A stretch of 64,000 nucleotides of DNA from Chroococcidiopsis thermalis PCC 7203 (GCF_000317125.1 NC_019695.1:1538336-1602335); one strand, 5' to 3'. Counted from the stretch's first letter, positions 11,042 to 21,290 are shown. The notes: generated from the sequence alone by a model not told the origin. Translations and numbers: made by a program.

Positions 11042-11968
11042 CTAATTCTTGCGGTTGGTGATGAAGTCAGCTAGAGCAATGAGTGGTTGTGCCTTCTCGC
11101 TAAATGGAGTTAGTTCTTCCTTTGCCGTAGCAATTAATGCTTGTGCTTGGCGGCGGGATTCTTCTATACCCCATAGGCTAGGATATGTGACTTTTTGCGC
11201 TTGTAAATCTTTGCCAGCCGTTTTGCCTAATTCCTCTGCTGTCGCCGTAACATCTAAAATATCGTCGATGATTTGAAAGGCAAGTCCGATATTTTGAGCA
11301 TAGCGCGATAGCCGTTGCAAATCCGATTCTTCTAACCCCGCTAAAACACCCCCACTGACAACACAGGCTTCTAGTAGTGCAGCGGTTTTATGCGTATGAA
11401 TGAAGTGCAAAGTGTCTGCGGTCACGTCTGACTTACCCTCCGATTCCAAATCTACCACTTGACCCCCAACTAACCCCGCCGCGCCAACAGCATGACCCAA
11501 CTGAGCGATCGCTCGTAGTACGCGCTCTGGTGGTACATTTTTAGTCTGGGTAGCAATATACTCGAAGGCATAAGCTAACAGACCATCTCCAGCCAGAATT
11601 GCAATATCGTCACCATAAACCTTGTGATTTGTCAGTCGTCCGCGTCGGTAATCGTCGTTATCCATAGCTGGTAAGTCATCATGAATCAATGACATCGTAT
11701 GGATCATTTCTAAGGCACAAGCCGTAGGCATTGCCATTTCTACCGTGCCTCCTGCCATTTCGCAAGTAGCCAAGCAGAGAATCGGACGTAACCGCTTTCC
11801 TCCTGCTAAAAGCGAATAGCGCATTGCCTCGTAGATTTTTTCTGGATAAGTGACGATAATCGAACTCTCCAGCGCCGCTTCAACTTCTACTTGGCGTTGT
11901 TTCAAGTAAGCTGAGAGGTCAAACGGGGCTTCATTATGAGGCATCTGAAGGTTATCCGCTGCTACCAT
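11042..11968 (-). CDS. crtE: Geranylgeranyl diphosphate synthase
   Basis: This trans-prenyltransferase has 308 residues. The two aspartate-rich motifs that bind Mg-diphosphate are present: [19 protein letters not shown] (DDxxxxD form) and [23 protein letters not shown] near residue 57 is the conserved region I. The length and the short DDxxxxD form fit bacterial/plastid type GGPP synthase, which makes C20 precursor for carotenoids, phytol and quinone tails. The start [20 protein letters not shown] is typical of cyanobacterial CrtE. It is followed on the same strand by the DivPAP gene and preceded by folD, a plausible co-directional group. Confidence 0.93.
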   Translation of the reverse strand: MVAADNLQMPHNEAPFDLSAYLKQRQVEVEAALESSIIVTYPEKIYEAMRYSLLAGGKRLRPILCLATCEMAGGTVEMAMPTACALEMIHTMSLIHDDLPAMDNDDYRRGRLTNHKVYGDDIAILAGDGLLAYAFEYIATQTKNVPPERVLRAIAQLGHAVGAAGLVGGQVVDLESEGKSDVTADTLHFIHTHKTAALLEACVVSGGVLAGLEESDLQRLSRYAQNIGLAFQIIDDILDVTATAEELGKTAGKDLQAQKVTYPSLWGIEESRRQAQALIATAKEELTPFSEKAQPLIALADFITNRKN

Positions 11969-12129
11969 GCCTTGTTTCCTTTAGGTGCTGTCGTCTCCGT
12001 AACAATTTTACGAGAAATTGGCAGTTGTCAGTCGATCGTTATCAGTTATCAGTTATCAGCGAACAGGAGTCAGAAGAAAAGAAAGTCGTTTTGACTTTTG
12101 ACTTTTAACTTTTGACTTTCTTGTCTCCA

Positions 12130-13008
12130 TTACCCATTAACCTTTTGAGAATAGCTCCAGACTGTATTGTGCAGTAGCATGGCGACTGTCATGGGACCAA
12201 CACCACCTGGAACTGGGGTCAGCAATTCGGCAACTTCTTGCACTGACTCAAAATCTACGTCTCCAACCAGGCGGCTGTTACCTTCGTAGTCGATAATGCG
12301 GTTGATTCCCACGTCTATGACTACAGCGTCAGGTTTGACCATTTGGGCAGTAATCATGTTAGGACGACCGACAGCAGCAATGAGGATATCTGCTGTTTGA
12401 GTAATGGCTGCAAGGTTATGCGATCGCGAGTGGGCGATCGTGACTGTTGCATCAGCTTCTAGTAACATCAAAGCTAGGGGCTTTCCAACCAAAATACTCC
12501 GCCCCACGACTACGGCTTGTTTACCCTGCAAAGAAATCTGGTATTCCTGTAACATTCGTATTACCCCAGCAGGGGTGCAACTGCGTAAACCCGATTCTCC
12601 CCTGACTAACCGTCCCATATTCACTGGATGCAATCCATCTGCGTCTTTATTTGGGTCAATTTGATGCAGTAAAGCGACAGAATCTAAATGGTTGGGTAAT
12701 GGTAGTTGAACGAGAATCCCATCTACTCTTTCATCCTCATTTAAATCTTGAATCGCTTGCGCGACTTCTGCTTGGGTAGCATCGGCAGGAAAATTCTTTC
12801 CAAAAGAAGCAATTCCTACTTTAGTACAAGCCCGCTCTTTATTGCGCACGTAGGCAGCACTAGCAGGATTATCTCCTACCATGAGTACTGCTAGTCCTGG
12901 GGGTCGTCCGATTTGCGGTTGTAGTGCTTGAATCTGTGTCGTTAACTCTGTCTGAATCTTTTGGGCTAAAGCTTTGCCATCTAGTATCTTCGCTGTTTTT
13001 GCGTTCAT
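12130..13008 (-). CDS. folD: Bifunctional methylene-THF dehydrogenase/cyclohydrolase
   Basis: The 292-residue product interconverts 5,10-methylene-THF, methenyl-THF and 10-formyl-THF. Family motifs are all seen: [20 protein letters not shown] (with the catalytic Lys region), [46 protein letters not shown] (the Rossmann dinucleotide site) and [15 protein letters not shown] near the C-terminus. The length is normal. The start ATG 13008 is followed by [17 protein letters not shown], a normal N-terminus. The gap to crtE is filled with ATCAGTT and GACTTTT repeat units. Confidence 0.95.
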   Translation of the reverse strand: MNAKTAKILDGKALAQKIQTELTTQIQALQPQIGRPPGLAVLMVGDNPASAAYVRNKERACTKVGIASFGKNFPADATQAEVAQAIQDLNEDERVDGILVQLPLPNHLDSVALLHQIDPNKDADGLHPVNMGRLVRGESGLRSCTPAGVIRMLQEYQISLQGKQAVVVGRSILVGKPLALMLLEADATVTIAHSRSHNLAAITQTADILIAAVGRPNMITAQMVKPDAVVIDVGINRIIDYEGNSRLVGDVDFESVQEVAELLTPVPGGVGPMTVAMLLHNTVWSYSQKVNG

Positions 13009-13200
13009 CGCCGTTGGGGGAACTTTTTTAAAATGGTTTTGTCAAAAGGCAGTTATAACTGTTTTGACTTATATAGTTTAAGCAATCCGTTATCAGTTAT
13101 CAGTTGTCAGTGAAGAATGGGGTGTATGGTGTAGGGAAATTCTAGATTTTGGATTTCTCCTCTGCTTCCTTGTCTTCCTTGTCTCCCTTGTCTTTCTTTT

Positions 13201-13587
13201 ATGAATCTTTTCAAAACTGCTATTTACTCGCTGCTCATCCTGGGGCTACTTAGTTGTGGTAGATTGCCCCAGTATGCAATGAATGGTATTGGCTTGATGG
13301 GTACAACTGCTTTTAAGATTGGCGAACTCAAGCCAGAAACAGGCAATGGAACTACCGTTCGCCTGCAAGGTAAAGTCGTACAACAAATACCTTTGGCTGG
13401 TTGGCGGATGTATCAACTGCAAGACTCAACAGGGAAAATTTGGGTGCTGACAAAAAGAACGAATGTGCGGCTGCAAACACCTGTCTCAATCGAGGGTAAG
13501 GTATATTTTCAGAGTATCCCGATCGCAGGGCAAGATTTTGGGGAAATCTATGTAGAGGAACAGCAGGTACAGACTCCCACTCGTTAG
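13201..13587 (+). CDS. Small lipoprotein, OB-fold-like, unknown function
   Basis: This 128-residue protein has a lipoprotein signal: hydrophobic AIYSLLILGLLSCG, with the lipobox LLSC giving a lipidated Cys at about residue 19. The mature part (IGELKPETGNGTTVRLQGKV, then WRMYQLQDSTGKIWVLT, then VSIEGKVYF) has the alternating beta pattern of an OB-fold (tOB-like) domain. The function is not known. It lies only 18 bases upstream of a Nudix gene on the same strand, so they are probably co-transcribed. Confidence 0.65.
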   Translation: MNLFKTAIYSLLILGLLSCGRLPQYAMNGIGLMGTTAFKIGELKPETGNGTTVRLQGKVVQQIPLAGWRMYQLQDSTGKIWVLTKRTNVRLQTPVSIEGKVYFQSIPIAGQDFGEIYVEEQQVQTPTR

Positions 13588-13605
13588 GTTAATTATTGCA
13601 CAATT

Positions 13606-14046
13606 ATGACTCATCAACCCGTTCGCGTGGCGATCGCTATCCTCGATCGTGACGATAAATTTCTCTTCCAATTACGCGACGACATTCCCAATATTGTCTA
13701 TCCCGCATACTGGGGCTTTTTTGGCGGACATCTCGACCCAGGCGAAACGCCACATGAGGCTGTAATTCGAGAATTACAGGAAGAAATTGCTTATTTTCCC
13801 CCTTCTATATCTGAAGTCGGCTGTTACTCGGATCCTCAAGTAGAGCGCCATGTTTTCCACGCACCACTAACAGTAGATTTAGACCAACTCGTATTAAAGG
13901 AAGGTTGGGATATGGCTTTATTAACTCCCGAACAAATTCAACACGGGAGTTGTTATTCAGCCAAAGCCGATCGCATTTTACCTTTAGTCCCTGCGGCAAG
14001 ACAAATTATTTTAGATTTTTTAGAAGTGGGGACGCTCGCAAAATAA
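13606..14046 (+). CDS. Nudix hydrolase
   Basis: The product has 146 residues. The Nudix box is GHLDPGETPHEAVIRELQEE followed by IA, matching G-x5-E-x7-R-E-U-x-E-E-x-G-U except that the final Gly is Ala. The helix with the metal-binding glutamates is intact. The preceding FQLRDDIPNIVYPAYWGFFGG resembles NUDIX proteins acting on nucleotide sugars or sugar alcohol nucleotides, but substrate cannot be assigned. It follows the lipoprotein gene closely and is convergent with the EamA gene. Confidence 0.85.
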   Translation: MTHQPVRVAIAILDRDDKFLFQLRDDIPNIVYPAYWGFFGGHLDPGETPHEAVIRELQEEIAYFPPSISEVGCYSDPQVERHVFHAPLTVDLDQLVLKEGWDMALLTPEQIQHGSCYSAKADRILPLVPAARQIILDFLEVGTLAK

Positions 14047-14100
14047 ATCAAAATAAATGAACCTAGTGTAGAGATGTGGCAAATTGCATTTCTCCAACAG

Positions 14101-14973
14101 TTAACTCTTATTTGTAAAAAATACTCCGACGACAACTAGAACCCCACCCAAGACTAAACTAACAGTAATCGGTTCCTGCAATAATAAAGCGGCAAATGCG
14201 ATCGCAGATACGGGAACTAAGTTAATAAAAATTGAGGCTTTGGCAGCACCAATTGCTGCAACTCCCTCATAGTACCAACTAAAACCAATTGCCGAACCCA
14301 AAACCCCCAGATATAAAATTCCCAGCCAAGCAGAAGGAGGAAACTGCATGAAATTTTGAACTATTCCCTCAAATAAGGCTGGAATTAACAGCGCGATCGC
14401 GCCTATTATACAAGCATATGTAGTAGCAGCTAAGGGAGACAAAGATTTCATCACTGATTTACCAATCAGAGTATAAGCTACCCAGCTCAGGACGCAGCCA
14501 AAAACAAAAAACTCTCCCCAACTGATACTACCTTTAAATATATTTATGACTTGACCTTTGCTAATGACAACTGCTGCACCTGTTAGGGAAGTTATAATTC
14601 CTAGTAGTTTTAAACCGTTAAATTTCTCCCTGAAAAATAGAGCAGCACCAAGAGCAATAAAAGTAGGGTTGAGTGCCACAATTAAAGCAGCGCGGCTAGC
14701 AGTAACAGTTTGCAAACCGAGAAAGAAGAAGGCATTATAACTAAAAACTCCTGTCAAGCCTAATAAAATAACTGTAAAAATTTGATTTCTTTTGAGTTTA
14801 GGTAAGCGTCTCTCAATCTTTTGCGTCAAGATTAACAAACAAATTGAAGCAACTGCAAAGCGAAAAAAAGCGGCTGTAAACGGTTCCATAGTTTGCACGA
14901 CTATTCTACCAGCCACAAACGTGCCACCCCAAATAATTGCAGTTAAAACTAACTTTATGTAAGTTATCATCAA
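14101..14973 (-). CDS. EamA/DMT-family transporter
   Basis: The 290-residue membrane protein has about ten hydrophobic helices arranged as two EamA repeats (residues about 5-135 and 150-288). Typical EamA features are visible: AIIWGGTFVAGRIVVQTMEPF at the start, then RAALIVALNPTFIALGAALFFRE closing the first repeat, and the equivalent AKASIFINLVPVSAIAFAALLLQE in the second. Members export amino acids, nucleotides or other metabolites; the substrate cannot be assigned here. It is divergent from the ATPase gene that follows. Confidence 0.88.
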   Translation of the reverse strand: MMITYIKLVLTAIIWGGTFVAGRIVVQTMEPFTAAFFRFAVASICLLILTQKIERRLPKLKRNQIFTVILLGLTGVFSYNAFFFLGLQTVTASRAALIVALNPTFIALGAALFFREKFNGLKLLGIITSLTGAAVVISKGQVINIFKGSISWGEFFVFGCVLSWVAYTLIGKSVMKSLSPLAATTYACIIGAIALLIPALFEGIVQNFMQFPPSAWLGILYLGVLGSAIGFSWYYEGVAAIGAAKASIFINLVPVSAIAFAALLLQEPITVSLVLGGVLVVVGVFFTNKS

Positions 14974-15093
14974 ATAATCTCCTATTCTAGCTAAGAGGTC
15001 GTATGCGAATGTAAGGGCGATCGCAGTTTAGAATAAACTAAACAGGATTACTGCACTGTCTGCTGAAACATATTTACTCATCAGGAGTATGGG

Positions 15094-16281
15094 ATGGACG
15101 GGAAAAGATTTATCCATTCATTAAGGTTACAAAATTTTCTCTCTTTTGGTAGCGAAGGAGAGGAAATCGAATTACAACCCTTAAATGTTCTTATTGGGGC
15201 AAATGCATCTGGCAAGTCAAATCTAATTGAAGCTTTCGGAATTCTCAAAGCTTTACCTACAGATTTACTTGCGTCAATTCGTCGCGGCGGCGGCGTGAGT
15301 GAATTTTTATGGAAAGGTAGTGATGATATTCCAACAGCAAGAATAGAAGTAACTGTAGAATACCTTACGAATATTTCATTACAATATAGAATTGTGTTTG
15401 GCGCACTCCAGCAAACATTTGAAGTTCTGGAGGAGTTCATCAAAATTCAAGGCGTAGAAATAGAACAACAGGATGTATATCATCACCAACTTAATAAAAA
15501 CGATTCTTCAACTTTTAGTTTTTATGCACTATCCAATTTAGAAAATAAAACACTTCCTATTTCTTATAGTAAAGTTCAACGACAGCAATCTATTCTATCT
15601 CAAAGAAAAGATCCAGATCGAATGCTGGAAATTACATATTTAGGAAATCAGTTTTCTAATATCAGTTTATATCGAGATTGGCATATAGGGCGTAACTCTA
15701 AAGCTAGAATGCCTCAACAAACAGATTTACCTGAACATCCCTTGTTAGAGGATGGTAGTAATCTAGGAATATGCTTAAATAATTTACAGCACCAGATTGG
15801 CTCTAAGAAAATCATTGATAAGTTAAAGAAATTTTATGAAGAAGCTGAAGAACTAACGACAAAAATTTACGGTGGTACAGTACAAATATATATTCGTGAA
15901 GCGGGATTAACTCAACCAATTCCAGCAACACGCCTATCAGATGGTACTTTACATTATTTATTCTTAATGGCTTTACTCCTCGATCCCACTCCACCACCGC
16001 TGATATGTATCGAGGAACCAGAAATCGGATTACACCCTGATATGATGTCTACCATCGCTGACATGCTTATCGAAGCATCTCAAAGAACGCAAATAATTGT
16101 AACAACTCATTCTGAATCTTTAATTTCCTCACTTCCTCCTGAATCAGTATTGATATGTGAGAAAGACTATCAGGGGACTCACTTACGCCGCTTAGATCCT
16201 GTAAAACTCAAAAAGTGGATGGAAGAATATTCACTTGGAGATATTTGGCGTATGGGTGAAATCGGGGGAAATAGATGGTAA
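15094..16281 (+). CDS. AAA (AAA_21/RecF-like) ATPase, possible defence component
   Basis: The protein has 395 residues. It opens with a RecF/SMC-type head (FIHSLRLQNFLSFGSEGEEI, LQPLNVLIGANASGKSNLIE), with Walker A G35-S42. A signature-like RLSDGTLHYLFLMALLL lies near residues 278-294. Walker B is LICIEEPEIGLHP with E307/E308, and a D/H-loop ITTHSES-like QIIVTTHSESLISSLP follows. No coiled coil of SMC length is present, so this is the compact OLD/AAA_21 type. AGGAG sits 6 bases before ATG 15094. The gene overlaps the next one by 7 bases, and the pair is AT-rich with almost no HIP1 octamers. ATPases of this kind paired with a TOPRIM-like partner are common in anti-phage systems; that role is inferred here. 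Confidence 0.8.
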   Translation: MDGKRFIHSLRLQNFLSFGSEGEEIELQPLNVLIGANASGKSNLIEAFGILKALPTDLLASIRRGGGVSEFLWKGSDDIPTARIEVTVEYLTNISLQYRIVFGALQQTFEVLEEFIKIQGVEIEQQDVYHHQLNKNDSSTFSFYALSNLENKTLPISYSKVQRQQSILSQRKDPDRMLEITYLGNQFSNISLYRDWHIGRNSKARMPQQTDLPEHPLLEDGSNLGICLNNLQHQIGSKKIIDKLKKFYEEAEELTTKIYGGTVQIYIREAGLTQPIPATRLSDGTLHYLFLMALLLDPTPPPLICIEEPEIGLHPDMMSTIADMLIEASQRTQIIVTTHSESLISSLPPESVLICEKDYQGTHLRRLDPVKLKKWMEEYSLGDIWRMGEIGGNRW

Positions 16282-16907
16282 AAGAGATTCGTATTTATAT
16301 AGAAGGAAGTGGAGATGGCAGAAATACAAGAGGGTTACTACGAGAAGGTTTCAATAAGTTTTTACAGGAATTAAATCAGCTCGCTAGAAGTAGGAAAATT
16401 AAATGGAACATAATCATCTGTGATTCTCGAAATAATACTTTCAGTCAATTTAAATCTGCTTTAAAAGACCATCCAAACGCTTTTAACGTGCTATTAGTTG
16501 ACGCAGAAGCATCTGTAAAAAAAGCACCTTGGCAGCATTTGAAAGAAAGGGATAATTGGAATAAGCCAGAAGTTGATGATACGTGCTGTCATCTTATGGT
16601 ACAAATGATGGAAGCTTGGTTTCTTGCTGACATAGAGGCTTTAAAACGATTCTACGGACAAGGCTTTAAAGAAAATGCGATTCCTAAAAATCTAAATGTA
16701 GAAAAAATTAACAAAACTGAAATATATTCAGCCTTACAGAAAGCCACAAAAGAAACATCCAAGGGAGAATACGGTAAAATTCAGCATGGTGCAAGGCTTT
16801 TAGAACAAATATCTGTAGCTAAAGTCCGCGCCGCCTCCCTCTACTGCGATCGCCTCTTCACCACCTTGACAGTTAAAATAGACGAGGCAAGCGATCGCAC
16901 TGAGTAA
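16275..16907 (+). CDS. DUF4276 family protein, TOPRIM-like partner of the ATPase
   Basis: The product has 210 residues. The pattern EIRIYIEGSGDG at the start, NVLLVDAEASV (D76, E78), a conserved W near residue 95, LMVQMMEAWFLADIEAL and RFYGQGF fits DUF4276. The first Glu (E10) and the later D-x-E recall the acidic residues of a TOPRIM metal site as found in OLD-type and PARIS-type effectors. I infer a nuclease-like role, not proven. The start overlaps the ATPase stop (ATG 16275, TAA 16279), so translation is coupled. HIP1 sites appear only in the last 60 bases. Confidence 0.75.
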   Translation: MVKEIRIYIEGSGDGRNTRGLLREGFNKFLQELNQLARSRKIKWNIIICDSRNNTFSQFKSALKDHPNAFNVLLVDAEASVKKAPWQHLKERDNWNKPEVDDTCCHLMVQMMEAWFLADIEALKRFYGQGFKENAIPKNLNVEKINKTEIYSALQKATKETSKGEYGKIQHGARLLEQISVAKVRAASLYCDRLFTTLTVKIDEASDRTE

Positions 16908-17039
16908 CAAAAACAGCGTTAGCGTTCACGTAGCTTGCTTCTCCGAAGGAGTAGTGTAGTGCAGCGTTTAGCGCAAACGTTGTTATCATCTCACATCAAC
17001 CTACGGTAGAGTCGTAAAAGACTGTAGTACGAGCGATTC

Positions 17040-19718
17040 ATGAAAGTTCCTTCCACTCCAACTGCTGCTGAATCTCAAGCACCCATACAACCTTGTACTG
17101 ACTGTCGGCAGATAGACAAAAACAAGCTATCGCCAATGTACAAGCATTATGTAGAAGTAAAAGAGAAGCATCCCCATTCTTTATTACTGTATCGGTGTGG
17201 AGATTTTTTTGAAACATTCTTTCAGGATGCAGTTATAGTCTCGCGGGAATTGGAACTCGTTCTCACCAGCAAACACGGTGGCGAAATCGGACGGGTGGCG
17301 ATGACAGGCGTACCGCATCACGCTTGGGAACGATACACAACTCAGTTGATCGAAAAAGGCTATGCTGTCGTTATCTGCGATCAAGTTGAAGATGCAGCGG
17401 TTGCACAAGGTTTAGTCAAGCGTGAAGTAACGCGCATCCTGACTCCAGGAACTCTGCTGCAAGATGGAATGCTCAAAGCTAGCCGTAATAATTATCTCGC
17501 AGCAATAGCGATCGCGAAAAATCATTGGGGTTTAGCTTACGCAGACATCTCAACGGGAGAATTTTTAGCAACGCAAGGGAGCAATTTAGAACAATTAACT
17601 CAAGAAATACTGCGACTACAACCATCGGAAGTTCTCGTTCCCACCAAAGCACCAGACGTAGGGACATTATTTCGTCCTGGGGAAACATCAGAACACATTC
17701 CCGAATGCTTACCACCATCATTTTGCTATTGTTTGCGATCGCAATCTAGTTTTAACACGGGTGAAGCTAGACAAAAGTTAATTCAGAAGTTTAAAGTGCG
17801 ATCGCTTGAAGGTTTTGGTTGTGAAGATTTACCCCTAGCCGTGAGTGCGGCGGGTGGATTATTAGACTATATCGAAGATACGCAAAAAGAAAGTGACGTT
17901 CCCCTACAACAACTACGCACTTATGCAATTACCGACTACTTAATTCTCGATCATCAAACTCGTCGCAACTTGGAAATTACCCAAACTGTGAGAGATGGAA
18001 CTTTTATCGGTTCACTATTATGGGCTTTAGATAAAACAACTACGGCGATGGGGAGTCGTGCTTTAAAACGATGGTTTTTGCAACCACTATTAGATATTAA
18101 AGGCATTCGAGCGCGACAAGATACAATTCAAGAATTAGTAGAAAATAGTTCCTTGCGGCACGATTTGCGGCAGCTTTTACGACAAATTTATGATTTAGAA
18201 AGACTCAGCGGTAGGGCTGGTTCGGGAACGGCAAATGCGAGAGACTTAGTAGCATTAGCAGAGTCAATGTTGCGTTTACCAGAATTAGCAAGATTAGTCA
18301 CAGAAACGCGATCGCCATATCTCCGTACTTTACAAAAATTCCCCTCAGAATTAGAACAGTTAGGGCATAAACTGCGCGCGCAGTTAGTTGAATCTCCCCC
18401 CATCCACCTGACTGAAGGAAATTTAATTCGTCCTGGGATTAGTTCCCAACTCGATGAAAGGCGACGATTATTAGAAGAAGATTTGCAGTGGGTGGCTAAT
18501 TTTGAAATTGATGAAAAAGCCAGAACGGGAATTCCGACATTAAAAGTCGGTCACAACGACACCTTCGGATACTATATCAGCATTTCTCGTGCCAAAGCCG
18601 ACCAAGTTCCCACTAACTACATTCGCAAGCAAACTCTAAAAAACGAAGAACGCTACTACACGCCAGAACTAAAAGAAAGAGAAGCGCGTATCCTTACGGC
18701 TGAAAAAGATTTGTACCAGCTAGAGTACGATATTTTTACCGAACTGCGAACAGAAGTAGGAGAACAAGCCGAGGCAATCCGTAACGTTTCCCGTGCCATA
18801 GCCGCAGCCGATGTATTGTGTGGCTTTGCCGAAGTTGCAGTATATCAAGGTTATTGCCGTCCAGAAATTGTCTCAGGACGAGAAATTAACATTGTAGACG
18901 GGCGACATCCAGTTGTTGAAAAATCCTTACCTGCGGGATTTTTCGTGCCTAATTCTACTGAACTAGGGAGTCGGGAGTCGCTAGGGGCGGGTTTGGAAAC
19001 CCGCCCGTACGGGAATCGAGAAGAAGAACAAGGAGACAAGGGGAACAAGGGAAACAAGGGGGACGTAAACCAATTACCAACTACCAATTACCAACTACCA
19101 GACTTAATCATCCTTACTGGTCCTAACGCCAGTGGTAAAAGCTGCTACTTACGCCAAGTTGGTTTGATTCAATTAATGGCACAAGTAGGAAGTTTTGTGC
19201 CTGCTAAATCGGCAAAATTGGGCATATGCGATCGCATTTTCACCCGCGTTGGTGCAGTAGACGACTTAGCAACGGGGCAATCTACTTTTATGGTAGAAAT
19301 GAATGAGACAGCAAATATTCTCAACCACGCTTCACCACGATCTTTAGTTTTACTAGATGAAATTGGTAGAGGTACGGCAACGTTTGACGGATTATCGATC
19401 GCTTGGGCAGTAGCAGAATATTTAGCCACAGAAATTCGCGCCCGCACAATTTTTGCTACCCACTACCACGAATTGAACGAACTCGCCTCAATTTTATCTA
19501 ACGTAGCTAACTACCAAGTCACAGTCAAAGAATTACCCGATCGCATTATCTTCTTACACCAAGTCCAACCAGGTGGCGCAGACAAATCCTACGGAATTGA
19601 AGCCGGAAGACTGGCAGGTTTACCCCCAGTCGTGATTCAACGCGCAAAACAAGTCATGACGCAAATCGAGCAACACAGTAAAATTGCGATCGGTTTGCGC
19701 AAAAGTACACAGTCGTAG
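17040..19718 (+). CDS. mutS: DNA mismatch repair protein MutS with repeat insertion
   Basis: This is MutS of 892 residues. The mismatch-recognition motif (F-x-E type) is in [14 protein letters not shown] near residues 56-70. The ATPase has Walker [10 protein letters not shown] starting at G694, the conserved [14 protein letters not shown], Walker [21 protein letters not shown], and ATHYHEL, ending at [16 protein letters not shown]. Residues about 640-688, just before Walker A, are not family sequence. They translate a repeat cassette ([17 protein letters not shown], then [14 protein letters not shown], then [11 protein letters not shown]) and stay in frame. The stop codon TAG itself lies in the next dispersed repeat (GTAGGGGCGGG). 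Confidence 0.93.
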   Translation: MKVPSTPTAAESQAPIQPCTDCRQIDKNKLSPMYKHYVEVKEKHPHSLLLYRCGDFFETFFQDAVIVSRELELVLTSKHGGEIGRVAMTGVPHHAWERYTTQLIEKGYAVVICDQVEDAAVAQGLVKREVTRILTPGTLLQDGMLKASRNNYLAAIAIAKNHWGLAYADISTGEFLATQGSNLEQLTQEILRLQPSEVLVPTKAPDVGTLFRPGETSEHIPECLPPSFCYCLRSQSSFNTGEARQKLIQKFKVRSLEGFGCEDLPLAVSAAGGLLDYIEDTQKESDVPLQQLRTYAITDYLILDHQTRRNLEITQTVRDGTFIGSLLWALDKTTTAMGSRALKRWFLQPLLDIKGIRARQDTIQELVENSSLRHDLRQLLRQIYDLERLSGRAGSGTANARDLVALAESMLRLPELARLVTETRSPYLRTLQKFPSELEQLGHKLRAQLVESPPIHLTEGNLIRPGISSQLDERRRLLEEDLQWVANFEIDEKARTGIPTLKVGHNDTFGYYISISRAKADQVPTNYIRKQTLKNEERYYTPELKEREARILTAEKDLYQLEYDIFTELRTEVGEQAEAIRNVSRAIAAADVLCGFAEVAVYQGYCRPEIVSGREINIVDGRHPVVEKSLPAGFFVPNSTELGSRESLGAGLETRPYGNREEEQGDKGNKGNKGDVNQLPTTNYQLPDLIILTGPNASGKSCYLRQVGLIQLMAQVGSFVPAKSAKLGICDRIFTRVGAVDDLATGQSTFMVEMNETANILNHASPRSLVLLDEIGRGTATFDGLSIAWAVAEYLATEIRARTIFATHYHELNELASILSNVANYQVTVKELPDRIIFLHQVQPGGADKSYGIEAGRLAGLPPVVIQRAKQVMTQIEQHSKIAIGLRKSTQS
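18961..19105. repeat. Compound repeat cassette inside mutS
   Basis: In order: GGGAGTC units, a palindromic GGGGCGGGTTTGGAAACCCGCCC element (18985-19010), GGGAACAAG-type 9-mers, and ACCAATT/ACCAACT heptamers. Each unit type is otherwise intergenic in this window. The cassette is a whole number of codons and carries no stop in the mutS frame. Confidence 0.9.
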
Positions 19719-19847
19719 GGGCGGGTTCACCAACAAACCTTGCTACGAACAGATATTCTACGTAAACCCGCCCGTACAGACGCAGTTTGCAAGAGGATAG
19801 GTAGTATGGGAGAAAAAGCAGGTAGGGGCGCACAGTCGTGCGCCCTC
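19715..19847. repeat. Two dispersed palindromic repeats after mutS
   Basis: The first (19715-19779) begins GTAGGGGCGGG and ends CCCGCCCGTAC, with a variable centre, and supplies the mutS stop. The second (19822-19847) is GTAGGGGCGCACAG with its near complement. Relatives of the first are at 41300-41363, 41918-41984, 44587-44648 and 60476-60544. Relatives of the second are at 26213, 42915, 61056 and 63757. Confidence 0.85.
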
Positions 19848-19889
19848 TTACTCGTTCTCCTAGTCCCCCTTGTCCCCAGTCCCTAGCCC

Positions 19890-20561
19890 CTACTTCCCCA
19901 CAATCAAAACTCTCCCCTCATGATCCACTACCCCCGCCGCTCCTACGCCATGCACAATGATGCCGTTACCGATTGTGGCGCTATAATGTTCGTGATGATG
20001 CCCGTGAAATATAGATTTCACGCCCATTGCCATAGCTAATTCATCCAACGCTCTAAAACCGTAGCGATGAGAAGACGGGGCTTCGTGCGTCACTAAAATA
20101 TCAGCCCGTTGAGCGCGCAAAGCTTGATATTGTTGCCAAAATATGCTTACGTGATGTTTACGGGGAATTTTGTCGCGCCAGCGTTCGCCTCGACTGCAAG
20201 TAGATAGTAGATCTTGTTGAGTCGAAAATTTAGGTGCGGCTGGAGGCATCCAAATTTTGCCTCGAAACACTCCTCCCAACCCAGCAACGCGCTTCCCGGC
20301 AATTTCTACAACTCGTCCGTGAAGATTGCGATCGCCCAACTTAGAATTAAACAAATTATCATACCACTCGTCGCGATCGGCATCGTGATTGCCAGGAATA
20401 AACCAGATCTCAGTTTTTGCCGCGATCTCCTCTAGTTCTTCGCAAAGCGATCGCTCCAAGTCAAAATCCCCCAGCAAAATTGCTGCTGCGGGAGAGTAGG
20501 TTTCAACTGCCTGAATAATCGGTCGAAAATCCCCGTGTGGATCGCCACTAAACAACAGCAT
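19890..20561 (-). CDS. Metallophosphoesterase
   Basis: This calcineurin-like phosphoesterase has 223 residues. The di-metal site motifs are in order: SGDPHGDF (D-x-H) near residue 5, LLGDFDLE (GD) near 34, FIPGNHDADRDEW (GNHD) near 56, VTHEAP near 160 and FHGHHHEH (GHxH) near 186. It is probably a cytoplasmic hydrolase of small phosphate esters or cyclic nucleotides; the substrate is unknown. It is transcribed alone, convergent with mutS. Confidence 0.85.
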   Translation of the reverse strand: MLLFSGDPHGDFRPIIQAVETYSPAAAILLGDFDLERSLCEELEEIAAKTEIWFIPGNHDADRDEWYDNLFNSKLGDRNLHGRVVEIAGKRVAGLGGVFRGKIWMPPAAPKFSTQQDLLSTCSRGERWRDKIPRKHHVSIFWQQYQALRAQRADILVTHEAPSSHRYGFRALDELAMAMGVKSIFHGHHHEHYSATIGNGIIVHGVGAAGVVDHEGRVLIVGK

Positions 20562-20761
20562 GACTTGATGGGGGTTAGGGGGTTAAGAAATCGGGGGTTA
20601 GGGATGGTCGATCGCAAGTCAGAGAACTTTACATTTCTCCATCCTTATAGCTGTTAAGGATTACACTTTATTGCAAAGTGCAAAAGATGGCAAACATATA
20701 ATGATAATTTCTATTCTGGATATACAGCTTGCCAGCTGAAATAAGGAGAACACAGTTAGCT

Positions 20762-20959
20762 ATGCAATCAGAGGGACTCACAAGCGATTGGGTGCGGGAA
20801 GATCTAAGCGAGTACGTTGCCCATCTCCAACTGCATATGGCGCTACAAGCTCGCAATCTCGTGCCTTCTTTAACCCAAACAGTGGTTGATAGTCGCGAAC
20901 AATTACTCCAGCAAACTCAAGCAACTATTGAAAAATTAGCTTCTCGCCAAATTCTCTGA
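20762..20959 (+). CDS. Small cyanobacterial protein, unknown function
   Basis: The product has 65 residues, all helical in character (TSDWVREDLSEYVAHLQLHM, then ARNLVPSLTQTVVDSREQLL, then ATIEKLASRQ), with no Cys, membrane segment or recognised domain. AAGGAG lies 13 bases before ATG 20762; a TTG at 20729 is in frame but would put the ribosome site inside the gene. It stands alone between the phosphoesterase and a GNAT gene. I do not recognise it. Confidence 0.55.
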   Translation: MQSEGLTSDWVREDLSEYVAHLQLHMALQARNLVPSLTQTVVDSREQLLQQTQATIEKLASRQIL

Positions 20960-21290
20960 CTAAACTCTTAGATCGGAGAATTTCTCGCGCAAAACACAGC
21001 TCTAAAATCTGCAATTCATCAACACATAAAGTTAACAATCGGTAATTGAGATACTCAACCGAGCATTTCAATTACCGATTGTAGTTTGGCACTAAAGACA
21101 CTTCATACCCCAACATCGGATAAGAACGGTGCTTAAACAATAGTGAAATTTTTTGAGATATTCGGTGAGTCCACGCTGAACTAAAGCGCAAATTTCCTGC
21201 TATGCTCGACGGCGATCGCGAGAAAACCGTTAAGATAATGGCAGCACTTCCATTTTTGTTACTCAAAGCTACCTAGTAGCACACCCAACC
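20960..21290. other. Gene-free stretch with a long hairpin
   Basis: The stretch contains a perfect 14-base inverted repeat, CAATCGGTAATTGA at 21036-21049 and its complement at 21068-21081, with an 18-base loop. It has no T run on either side. It could be a structured 3' end of the small gene upstream or a mobile palindromic repeat. I see no open frame with coding character in the remainder. Confidence 0.6.
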
